NCBI GenBank assembly: GCA_027946365.1 | Contig: JAPEUQ010000022.1 | Span: 62,001-126,000, forward strand | Direction: 5' to 3' | DNA: 64,000 nucleotides | DNA from: Kalmusia sp. IMI 367209 | Taxonomy: Eukaryota > Ascomycota > Dothideomycetes > Pleosporales > Didymosphaeriaceae | In this document: positions 43,661 to 55,700 of the stretch, piece by piece | How the letters are laid out: each line of letters opens with the position of its first letter | How positions within the stretch are numbered: the first letter of the stretch is position 1 | Notes under the pieces: generated by a model | Told to the model about the DNA's origin: nothing | The model's database searches: none | Seen by the model: the letters and a program-made list of their open reading frames with translations, nothing else | Program-made: the position numbers and the translations under genes

Positions 43661-45656
43661 ACCCGTGGCTTTCTCAGTCACTACACCATTGCTTACGGAT
43701 TTATGTGCAAAGCAGGTCCTGTTGTTTGAGCACAAGTTGCACAGAAAGCTCACAATATTCAGAAAATACTCGTATAATGCCGGCGGAGTTTTCATGTTTT
43801 GGAAAAATGGACCAAGTAGGTCCTGCGTATATGTTAATGCACGCGAGAGAAGGCCACACAGGAGAAGGCTCAAACGCCACTAGATGGATTCTGTCACAAG
43901 GGTCTATAGATTACCAAGCCTATGGATGCATAATGTAAGGTTATTGTCAGTAGATCAAACGACTCATCGCAAATACAATTTATCATCGATCAGGTCGACC
44001 GGCGTGACCAGCCTGTTCAGCCTGACCAGCATTCTGCGACAACAGTCGCATTATGCGTGGCTAAATTACACCAGAAGCTCAGCTAGGTGCGTGTCATTGC
44101 TACCATTTACTCCTCATATCTAGATAAAATGGTCGAAAATGGATGTAATGAATTGTTCCAGCTCACCCAAGACCGGGCGTTAGCTACATTCTTTCCTTTC
44201 CTCTCCGTTTAAGGCTGCCGTACAGAGGCGCCACTAATGAGTTGGCCGACGCCCTCATGACCTCACATTCCGAAAATGAATATAGATAAGTAAATGCTAA
44301 CTCGTATAGAGTCGAAACAGTGTCTCGGCGCATAGTCCTTCAAAGACTTTTCCCAGCAATCTGGTAACACCCCCTCAGCCGCCGTCCAATGGCTGAATGT
44401 GGCTTGAGAATCTTTGATGCCCACAGTATTGCAAATCTGTGCTCTCTCATCAAAAATCAAGAGCACGAGTACAAAGCAGAATCACGCGACACGAAAGGAT
44501 CAGGGCGCTTTGGTATCACCATGTTACACCGATTGCACCGCCTGGTAAGACCCCGGCCTCTCCAACAATACGAGATCACTGAATATCAGCTGATTGAGTC
44601 TCGATCACATGGATGCAACGCGAGGTAAGGATGAGTATTCTGGAGTGGGGTGTGCCACGATATGGCATTTGTTGGGATTGTGATGCTTTAGAGGGTTTGT
44701 GTGGGAGCGCCGTGAAGAGTCGAAGCGAATGGAGACAACTGCTCACGATATGTATACAACTTAGCTGTTGTGCGGCAATACACATGTCATTAGAGGTGCA
44801 AGTAGAATATCTGTTGCTCATCACAGGTACTTCTAGGTATATGATTGGTGATTGTCGTTTTTCTTTCGGTTGCTGGCTACGGTCGTGTAAATAATGCAGA
44901 TTGGCATTCTCGAAGTGAGCCACCTTTGAGGGACTGGTCGTGCGTACAATCATGCATGTAGTCTAGATTTTTGGCTTCTTGCGTGTGAGCCGACCTCCAT
45001 GGCCCTGTTGCCTTTTGCATGTGCCATTTGCAGGTAGAATCCTCAGCCTTGTCTAAGTGGCAAATTCCCATTCTACAAGGCATTCTACAGCCTTACAGTG
45101 CCAGGCATGTGTAACACAATTCTACGCCATATTGCTAGTCGTGCTACAAGTATTGGGACCGGCTCGAATAAGGTATATTGCTGTGGGCCGTGGTGTAGTT
45201 ACACACTTGGAGCAGGGCGCGATCGGCTAGATTGACAGGGCCTGTCCTTGAAGAGTATTCTCCTGTCGTGGGAGTGGTGCGACGGGAGCAATAAGCTATG
45301 GATCTGGGTTTCCTGAATCGAAAACAGCGGGATTGATCAAAGTGCGGTCGTGCGAGAGAGCGAGTCTGTAGATATTGTGAGTGTGGTCATGCTCGAAACG
45401 TATCGATAAATCGCATAGTAGAACGTGACATAATGTTGGCGGAATCGAGGATAGTCAAGCTTTTCACTTGGATTGCTCAAAGTACTAGGACTGCGAGGGA
45501 TGCTGTTCCGGTGTTGGAAGATGTCCTTGGCGGTGCGCTAGCCGTCGTACCGGAGGATTCTCGGCTGCAGACGCCAAGCAGAAGAACTTCGGCGTCGATG
45601 CAACACGCAGCGCCCGGCAACCCAGCAATTGCATCCCCACCACACGTCCATCCATC
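43661..45656. other. Long intergenic region
   Basis: About 2 kb with no recognisable gene, transposon or RNA. Open frames such as 44953-44576 (minus) lack domain or splice support. The right end is the promoter of the ATP synthase delta gene. Confidence 0.45.
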
Positions 45657-46426
45657 ATGAGCTCCCTCCGTATTGCACGCGCCGCCCTCCGCGCGCGGCC
45701 CGCCGCCATTGCCCGTCCCATGATGCGCAGGGGCTACGCCGACGTTGCCTCGGACAAGATCCAGCTCTCCCTAGCTCTTCCGCACCAGGTACGCATCGCC
45801 AGCTGCTCCGCCATTGAGGCCCTGGATTCTGATCAACTGGTCGTTTACATGTGCAATTGGAGCTAACAAATTGGTTTCACAGTCTATCTACAAGTCGCAG
45901 GATGTGTACGTCTCCGCTAGCCCGATCGAATCCTCGCGAGCTCCGAGCAAATACTAACGGCTTCGCAATGCAGCGTCCAGGTCAACCTCCCCGCGGAAAC
46001 CGGCGAGATGGGTGTCTTGGCCAACCATGTTCCTTCCATCGAGCAACTGAAGCCTGGTCTGGTCGAGATCATGGAGGAGAGCGGCGGCAGCAAGCAATTC
46101 TTCCTCTCTGGTGGATTCGCGACTGTGCAGCCCGGCTCGCAGCTCAGCATCAACGCCGTCGAGGGCTATCCGTTGGAGGATTTCAGCGCTGAGGTGGGGA
46201 TTGTCTGAACCACGGCGAAGGAAGATGAGACTGACAGGTGCTTAGGCTGTCCGGAACCAGATCGCGGAGGCCCAGAAAGTGGCCAGCGGAAACGGCAGCG
46301 AGCAGGACATTGCTGAAGCCAAGATCGAGCTCGAGGTACGTTCACACAATGCACTGCACAGAGATCGAAAGGCACTGCTAACGGGCAACCCAGGTCCTCG
46401 AGAGCCTGCAGGCGGCGCTGAAGTAA
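45657..46426 (+). CDS. ATP16: Mitochondrial ATP synthase subunit delta
   Basis: Central-stalk subunit of F1Fo ATP synthase. Five exons (45657-45788, 45883-45905, 45974-46193, 46246-46335, 46394-46426) total 498 bases, 165 residues, all phases consistent; exon 2 is only 23 nt. The presequence is MSSLRIARAALRARPAAIAR followed by a likely processing region (RRGYADVA). The beta-sandwich domain contains DKIQLSLALPHQSIYKSQDV, QVNLPAETGEMGVLANHVPS, IEQLKPGLVEI and KQFFLSGGFATVQPGS. The C-terminal helical pair includes NQIAEAQKVASG and AKIELEVLESLQAALK. Length and motifs are typical. Confidence 0.97.
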
Positions 46427-46784
46427 TTGTGTAAATAGCGTGCTTTCCTTGGGCATTTCATTGCGTGACGTGTATACTAGTAGGAGCGGGAGGTACCTCC
46501 CATGCGCGGCCAAAATATAGAAGGTGCTCGAGACCAGCAACAACACTTCCCTTGCCAATTCCTCCATTCTTCTTTTCTCTTCCATTCTCGATCGAGTGTA
46601 CTCGAACACGCCAGCGCCACTAACAACATCCTACCTCTATTCCTATCTCCTTTGCTTTCTATTTTTCACTCCACGTCCCTACGGCTTCCATTTTTGTACG
46701 CAAGACATCAACGCTACAGCAGCATCCACCAAATCCAACGCACTACCCGCGTTAGTAAGTTTTCCATTCTCTACTCCACGCCAC
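46427..46784. other. Intergenic region with pyrimidine-rich leader
   Basis: The 3' flank of ATP16 and the leader of the giant gene. The CT-rich tract at about 46600-46700 suggests a transcription start nearby. A possible 5'-UTR donor (TAAGTT) lies near 46756. Confidence 0.45.
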
Positions 46785-49700
46785 ATGCGACGCGGAATCG
46801 ATCCGTCTACATCCAGCTCAGGACCTCAGCCAGCGGCTTCTGGGCTTCTCGAGCAACCCGCGATACGAGGAAAGCGGCCTGCGGAGGGAATTCGTGTCAA
46901 GGCGCCACGGGGTATCATCTAGCAGCCTCAACCTCTTCCGCCACCTACCCAGCTTGGCATTCCTCAGACGACCTCTTCGAGGCCGAAGTCACCGTCTTAT
47001 TTGCAGGGCAGGAACCCCTATGGCAGAATCTTGGAGCACAGCTTTAAAGAGCAGAAATCTCCAGGGTCAGGGCCGCCTTCCCAACTCAGCAGCAGCATGG
47101 GCGGTCGGCCAAGAACAACTGGAACTTTCAAATTTACAACACGACCTACACCCCCACCTGTGCCCGAGCGAAAAGCCTCTGCTGCAGCTCCTCCAACGCC
47201 ACCTCCTATCCCTCCGAGACACCCGCCAAAGTCGATTTCTGTCAGAGAGGCGAAGAGTTTTTTTGAAAGTAAAACCTCGGAGTCTCGAAAGGATCCTTCA
47301 TTTACGCCTTCAAAGGCAGCCGCTATCAACAAAGGCGCGTCAGCAAATCTCAAGATCAAACAGCAATCGCCTCAGACTGTCTCTCGCATACAGATTGGGA
47401 GTGAAGAGCCCCGTCCTACGGAAAGACTCCCAACAGGGCGGGAAATTTCCAGCCTTTCCCTGGCTATCTCAAGACCATCGACAGAGGCTACCCAGCGAGG
47501 AGAGTCAGCGCATGCAACGAACCCATACTCGCGAGCGAAAGCAGACAACGTCATACCACGATTTGTGGTGAAGACTGCTACTGATGATGACAATGGTGAA
47601 CGGGCTGTTCGTAGCCGTAAATCACCTGGGCGGTCGACAGAATTTGCAGAGGAATCCAATCTAGAGTCGCTCCATGGTGCAGAAATGTCAACTTTTAGAC
47701 CGCAGATCCACGAATGTGTTCACAGAGCCAGATCGAAAAGCACAAACGCTTACCGGCGTGGACCGCTTAGTAGCAACGCGCACCTGGCTAGACAATCTCT
47801 CTGACACCGCTCGTACTACTATTATAAGCCCCAAGAGCCTGGAAAGGGCAGCTTCATCTGGTGAATTTGTGAGACGCCACTCGGCATGGAAGTCGTTGTC
47901 CACTACTGAAACCGATGAAGCTACAGCATCGCCCGATTCCACAGGCACTGTCAAAGCGCCGCGTCCGCACACTGGTCACATTTTTCGAAGTATTGCAAGC
48001 CAACTTGGCCGAGAAACCACCTTTGATGTCCAGTCACTAGGCTCCACACCGCAATCGCAGCAAATTTCGACCTTTGAGCCACCATGTCGCAACATCGCCT
48101 CTACGATGTGGATCAGGCGTCAGGATTCTCGCAGTGCCCCAATAGATCAGGAAAGCGATGCTAACGAGTCGGTGCGACGATCTAGGCGGAGACCGACAAT
48201 GTCTGAATCTCAAGATTTAGGCAACAATACCGAGACAGTTATCCGAAACTTCGGTGAACCCGTACCAACGGCCAACAAGCGCGAAGAAGTTGCAGCGAGG
48301 AATCTCAGTCATGACGGATCTAGTTCTGACCATAGCCTGACGCAACGTACGTCTACCCACGCCGCAGATCAGAGTGCGACTGTTGGTATCGAAGAGGGCT
48401 ATTACCCCATCGAAGTTCCTGATCACGTTGACTGGCGGGGCGGATACGGTCGACGCAAGACTCAGGACTTCGGCTTCCCTTGCGCGCGCATCAAGCCTCG
48501 CTCCACATTTAGGAATTACAAGGCCCCTCTTCAAGACCCAGGGAACTGGATCAAACGCGCCTGTGGCCATTTCTCTACTATATCATATATCGAACCTCGA
48601 GAAGAAGCTTCTAAAAAGCTGTGCAGCCAATGTCGAGGTCTAACACCGCCTTCACAACCGATACCGAAGCACCATCGCTCAAGGAGACGAGCTGCGACGG
48701 ATTCTTCTACCAGCAGCTCACATGGCTCTCAAAGGGGTAGGAAGTGCCGCAGAGAGCGCCGGCAACACCACTCAGAATGCATGTCAGGATATAAGTGCGG
48801 AGATACATTTGCGCAAGACTTAGGTTATATCATCGATTCAATCCTCGAAGAGCATCAAAGTACTCTACAGCATGTAATCAACAACATCAAATCGAGCCAA
48901 CCGAACCTTGAGCAGCTTCGGCGGGTTTCTGGTGATCTCGTGCAATGCTGTCAATCTTCAGGTGTTCATAGACAGACCTGCCGCAACCTTGGTCAGCATC
49001 CTGTCACGTGTAATCACCTTTGTCAACCTTGCCATCCTGTATGTCAACCGTACCAACCGTACCAAACAGCCCAGCAGGTCTGTGATCAACCAGCTCACCA
49101 TCCATACATGCCACCCAAAGCTGTTGAGAATCTTAACGTCGGAGCACCAGGTCAGCTTGGTCCGAATATGAACGACCCACGCACTTCGCTACGTGAAAGT
49201 GTGAGATCTGCTCCGGAACTAGTCGATTTGGTCAAGTCTGCAGCCGATGATCTAGGTGTGGATCTCGATCAAAGGCCTACCTCTCAAGACGACGTTCGAT
49301 TTGAGGAAGCGCCTGTTCAACGCTCCCCCCAGCGTTCATCCATTTCACAACACAGCACTACGTTGAACCCTGTCATTGAGAGGCTTGAGGAGGACACGCA
49401 AGATACCGAGGATGCATGGTTAAGACACACCCGCAGGCAACTAACCGAGCTTTCTGAGACCCGGAGTCAACTCATGGATGAGCTCGATGCAATCGCCGAG
49501 GATCTCGGCGTCCGTATTGATGAGCGTCATCTGTCGTCGGCTTCCATCGATCCAGTTCAACGGGTCCTTAGCAAAATGTCTACCAGCCTTTCTAGAAAGT
49601 CAGCTCGTCTTCGAAACAAGTCTGTGGATTCTGCTGTCGACGAAATACCCAGGATGATTGATCAAGAGATCAATGAACGGCGATTGAGCGGGGCTCTCAC

Positions 49701-52700
49701 ACGTATATCCACACAGTCCCGACGAATGTCCATGATCTCGGCGGGCATGGTAGAGGTTGAAGCTATACCACCAGAAGAGATCCAAGAGTGGCTTGAGTGT
49801 GCGCAAAGCGAATTACCTGCTGCTATCGACTCGATCACTGCTGTGTTAGAGACCCTACCTGCAATCGAGCGAGAACGCGACCCCGAGGTCGAAGAAGTTG
49901 AAGAACAAATAGAAGATGAAGAAGGCTTCCAATACAATGAGGATCTTGAGCAGGAACGTCTGCACCATGAAGACACTGTCAACGACGCTCAGCGCCGGCG
50001 TAGCAGGGCGTATACGGAGCCAATCCTTCAGTTGCAAGATCGTGTCGCTGATCTTGAGCGCAAGCTTCGCAAAGAGTCCGTGCAACATAGGTTGGATGAG
50101 TACTCTGAAGAAGAAGATGATGATGATGATGAAGAAGTAGAGGAAGCTTCAAGCCCTGTTGAACGAGCCATCGTCGAGCCTGTGGATTTCCAGGCACCTG
50201 TGATGAGGATAGCAGATGAAGAGCCGCCTGAGGAGCAAGAGCCGATGTTCATTCAGCGCGTTGCTAGCGGACAAAATACACCTCCACCTCATTCTAGAAG
50301 GTCAACTCAGGCTGCTTACCAAGACGTAGAGAGTCTGTCGCCCGTATCTTGGGAGCAAGTGGAAGAAACTCCGCTCGAACAACCTATCGAAGAAGAAATT
50401 GAAACTCCTCTGAACGAGCGCGTAGCATCTCGTCATATGACATCACTCTCTGCTCGAAGACGTTCCACACAAAGCGAACGAACTCACTCGTTACCTGTTG
50501 AGCTCTATGAGGACGAGGACTTCACCCCTCTTAATCTTCAACAGAAGATAGTAGGAGTAGAACCCGAGCCTGGTATCTTGTCAAGGCGTACAACCAGACG
50601 GAAGAGTTCAGTGACACCGGATCTTAGACTTGGGCCTATTTCACCAGTCCCGACGAGGAAGCCTACAAATATCTCTTCACACCGGTCGACGGTAGGAGAG
50701 CTAGCACCCACGACTGATGATTTTCAACCGCCTATCATGCGGAAGGCTACAGGTCTAGAGTCCAAGGAGCGACCCGAGCTAGGGATAGTATCACATGTCT
50801 CTACCCAAAAGTCGACGATCATTCCGTCGCGGCGGACTACGATCCAAGAGCCTGAGTTGGAAGGGGTCAAGCTCGCTTCACCAGTGGCCCGCAAAGCTAC
50901 CGAGCTTGATCCGGAAGATAACCTCGAGACTTATGCCGTATCGCGTGTGTCAACAGGGAGATCGATGATGATTCCTTCACGAAAGTCAACTTTACAAGAG
51001 TTTGATGCTGGTATTGACAAAGAGTTCCACCCACCCATTATACGGCAAGCGACAGGCTCGGATCTTGAACATAGAGCCGAACTTGATACAATATCACGCG
51101 TGACCACCAGAAAGTCTACCACAATTCCCTCGAAGCGGTCTACAATGCGAGAGCTCGAGCGCCAGCCGACATTCTCATATGAGGAGCCCATCACGGAGCT
51201 TGAACCAGAGGATGAACATGCCTTTCAGCCGCCTGTCATGCGAAAAGCTACCGGCTTCGACCAGGAGCTGGAACCCGAGACGCTCTCGCGAGTTTCTACT
51301 AGGAAATCGAGCACTGTTTCATCGAGACGACCTACAGCTCACGAACTCGAGCGTCAGCAAACATTTACGTACGAGGAATCCATCTCAGACCACGAGCCAG
51401 AGGCTAATGAAAGTTTCCAACGTCCAATCGTACGGAAGGCTACGGGATTCGAGGAAACAGAATCTGAAATTGAGGATGAGAGTTTACAGTTTCGAGACAG
51501 CCGTCAAGCCACAAGACGGCCGACTCGACGGGACAGCGAGCTGTCAGCACTTCAACCTGACGTAGAGGATGCGGACCGTGAAGCTCCTGTTTTGAGGAAC
51601 CGACGTTCCTCCATCAAGTCAGTCAGGTCGCCGTCGCCAATCTTAGAGGAAGCTCCTGAAGAAGCCATCATCTGGCGTCATTCGATACGGCAGCTTACTC
51701 GGGGAGCTACCATTACTTCTCAGGCCCCTCTAACAGAAGAAGTTCAACCACCAGTCATGAGATTGGCACGCTCAGCAACCCAACTTCCAGATCCTTCTCC
51801 TATTGATGAGTCTGAGGAGCCGTTCGTACACTCTCGCCCGTTGACACGACAAACTACAATCAAGGATACTTCGGACATACCTGAGGAAACACCTCCTACG
51901 TTCCAAAGCCGTACGGTGACAAGGTCAATGACGTTGACTAATGCTGCCTTGGAGGCTTCAGGCGGCTTCGAGCCCTCTGATAATTCTTCATCTGGAAAAC
52001 GGCCTTCTTTAGCGCCTGTCTTAAGGAAGGCAACTACAAGGCGATCGACTAAGCGTATTTCTTCGCCTGAACCAATCTCGAGAGAGGCCACGGCTAGGAG
52101 GCCGACTGAGCGCATTCCATCGCCTCAATCAGATTTCGTAGTAGAAGATGAATCACCATCTTCTGAGCCTGTGCTGCGCAGCATTAACACGCGAAGTACA
52201 ACTGACCGTCTTCCGTCTCCCACGCCTATCATTCGGAAGGTCACGACTAGGCGGCTCACGGACAAAGTCATCTCGCATGAACACGAACCCTATAATGAGG
52301 AATCACCGTCTCTCGAACCGGTGTTGCACAAAGCTGCTACACGACTACCAAGCGAAAGGTTTCCGTCCCCTGAATCAGTCATAGTCAAGGCTACTTCATG
52401 GCGACCAACAGAACGGCTTCCTTCGCCTGAGCCCATGTCCCGCAGGGTAACAGCACGGAAGCCTACAGAGCGATTGCCTTCGCCAGATGCAATCATTCGT
52501 AAGGCTACGACCCGCCGGCGGACTGAGCCTCTTGCAGAGCCACCTGCACCTCCTTCGTCTCCGTCGTCTTTTTCTGACGCTGTATCTCCATCGAGAAAGG
52601 CTACACTTCTAAAAGAAGCGCCTGAGGGAGGGCAGCAACTTCCTGTTATGCGAATGACTGATGCACTGTCACGCGTGAGCACTCGTCAAGAAACACTGCA

Positions 52701-55700
52701 ACGACAGCCAACTCAGCGTGAAGAAACCCGTTCGCCCGATTCTTTTCCTTCATCTGCGAATAATCCGCCTCCTGCACACGAAAAGGCGTCTCAAAAGCCG
52801 ACCTCGCCGGTAGTAGAAGAAGGGACCGATTTTGAGCCACCAGTCATGCGCATGCGACAGGGTACAACAGTGTACGTACCAGAGTCTGAACGCCCTGAAC
52901 AGGTTATCGAGCGACAATCAACTGGTGCATCACCTCGGTCTTCTTTTTTTCGAAGGCAGAGTACCGTTCCAATCGCTGTAGAGCGTGTTGTCTCGCGTCA
53001 ACCCACCAAAATCTCTCGTGCGCCGACTACTACAGATCGCGCACTCAATGACCTTCCCCCGGTTTCAAAGCGGCGTGCTACTCTAGAACGAACTCTTACC
53101 TTGGTCCCTAGACAAGCCACGCTAGTTCCAGAAGCGCTGCTGCCTATCTCGAGGGTAACGACAAGGCAATCTACTAAGACGGACTGGGAACCCCCTGTTG
53201 TACGGCGGGCTACTGGAGAAGTCACGCATCCACCAACCCGACGTTCAACTGAGGCAAATGACGATACAGTTCCCATCTCACGGCAACTGACCAGGAGAAG
53301 ATCGGATTTCGAGGAGGCTACGGGCTTAAAACGACTTCCAACTAGTCAGCCAACAAAGAGGCGAACGGAACCTCTGCTAGAACCTAGTCAGCAGGACGAG
53401 CCAGAGTTAGGTGCTATTCAGCGTGATGTTCAAGGGGAAGCAAGTTCGCATGAGGAAGATAATGTACACGAACGGCAGCCCACTCGTCAGCATACAGCAA
53501 TCAGTAGAAAGACTACCCGGGCTCCTACAGAAAATTTCGAGGAGCCGGAGCTAGAGCGTCGATCTACAACTGTGAGCAAGAAGCCTACCCATGCTCCTAC
53601 GGAAATTATTGATGGGTCTGAACTGGGGCGTCATCCTACACGGCGGCTGATTTTGCCTCTGGAAGAGACTAAGGTAAAAGGAGAATACCCGACGGTATTT
53701 GCTCAGCGTAATGCTCACGAGCAGTCTCCCGCGCGAGAAGAAGAGCCTTTCCGTGAACGACAGGCAACCCGTCGACCTACGACTGTCAGCAGGGAAGCCA
53801 CTCGACCGCCCACCAAACCAAATGAGGAGCCAGAACTCGAGCGTCAAATCACTCGTCAACCAACATTACTCACGGTTCCTAATCAACCTATTGACAGTCC
53901 GCCTTTTGGTCCTTCTGGAACGGACGATGAAGAATCGATCGTACCAGCCCCACCGGATAGACAGCAAAGTCGTGTCTCGAAGCGGCCGAGCGAATTTGAA
54001 AGGCAGCCAACATTACCTCAGGAGATAGGAGAGTTAGAAGTCGATCCCATTATTCGCAAAAGAACCACGAGGCAACGAACTGAACAATTTGAAGAGCGGC
54101 CCAGCTTTAACGGACCAGTCATTCGTGTGTTAACGCGGAGTGCAACGCGGCGCGGAACCGTGCCATTCATTTTACCAGACGCTGATTCGCCAGCCTTGTC
54201 CCGTAAGCCTACCGAGGGTGATGAGGTGAATGGTTCCGATAGTTCTTCATTATATTCTCACCCGGCTACATCTAGAGAGGATATAATTCATCGGCAGAAA
54301 ACCATTCAAGTAAACTCTGACCAAGGAGCTCCCCGTCGCGCTACTACATTACGAACAGCCACTGGACTGACTGGGTTGACGACAAGCTCGAGCGAGCCGC
54401 CAGAGTTCGCGTCTTTAGAGCAGATGCAAAATCGTGCTGCAAGTAGGAAGCCTACTTTGGAAAAGGCGCCGAGGAACACTGACTTCACACCTCCTGTAAT
54501 ACGTGCTGCAGTGCCTTCTAGACAAGCAACTCAGCTTGAGGAAGAGTCTGAAATTTCGGAATCAGAAGACGCACCCGCCGACGCCGAGCTACCGGGTTCA
54601 ATCGGAAGACGCCAAAGTGTAATCGAGAGATTGTCTAATGAGGCTGTCAAGGATGAGCCTATAGACGACAAAGAGAGCGATACTGACTCAGACGAGCAAT
54701 CTTTGCGGATTGTCGAACAACAAGCATCTCCAATCTCACGCAAATCGACTACTGCGTCTCGTGCGCCCGCTCGTCAGCCTACTATTCCTTCAAGAAAGCC
54801 TACTGAGCACAAAGGGCCTTCCCCGCCAAATTCTCCGTACACAGATCCGTCTCCTAAAATCTTCCGAAAAGTGTCTAGGGAGCCAACACGTCTTTCTAGG
54901 CAGCCTAAAGCACGAGAGTCATCTTCACCACTGCCCCTCTCCAGACAGCCGACAGCGCCCGCGCGCCGCACCACCACTACGGACGAGAGCCCATCGTCTA
55001 TCCTAGCTGTTACGCAAATGGACAGGGCAGACACTGAGTCTGGGGTCCAAGATGAGTCAGACTTTGAAGTATCCGAGTCTGAGATCTCTGCTTCAAGCCC
55101 AAACGCTTCTATGCAGGTTTCAAGGAAGTCAACGGGAGCTTCTACCAGTTTGGTCTCGAGAAAACCTACGCAATCTTTCGAAAGTACATCTACTGCTTCG
55201 GCAGAAGCACCGGTAATCGAGCGAGCTCTAACACATCGGCCCACTGACTTCGTCAGGAATGTAACTCGTGTGCCAACTACACAGGCACCTTATGAGGAGG
55301 AAGCTGCACTTCTGCGACGTGCTTCAACCAGAAGTTCGCGCCAACCCACAAAAACTCAGATGTTATCCGGCCTTGTCGAAGAGAATGCCGAAACGGAATC
55401 GAAAGTAGCTCGAACACCCTCACAGTCCACGCAGTCTTCAATACTCGATGAACCATTGGCTGCTTTAGATGTCTACCACGCACGTCCGGCTCCAGCTACC
55501 ACAGAGTTAATCCTACAAGGAGTCGTACCTAGAGAGCCGAGCTCCGCTATAAAACGCACGGACACTATGCGCTCTCGAAACCAATCCACCGTTGAGGATG
55601 CCCTGCCTGAGCAGAAAGTAGTTAGGATCCAAGACGAGCCTACGGCGGCTTACAGTCCTCTTACTCCCACAGTTTCTTCAAGACAGTCCGGATTTTCTAC

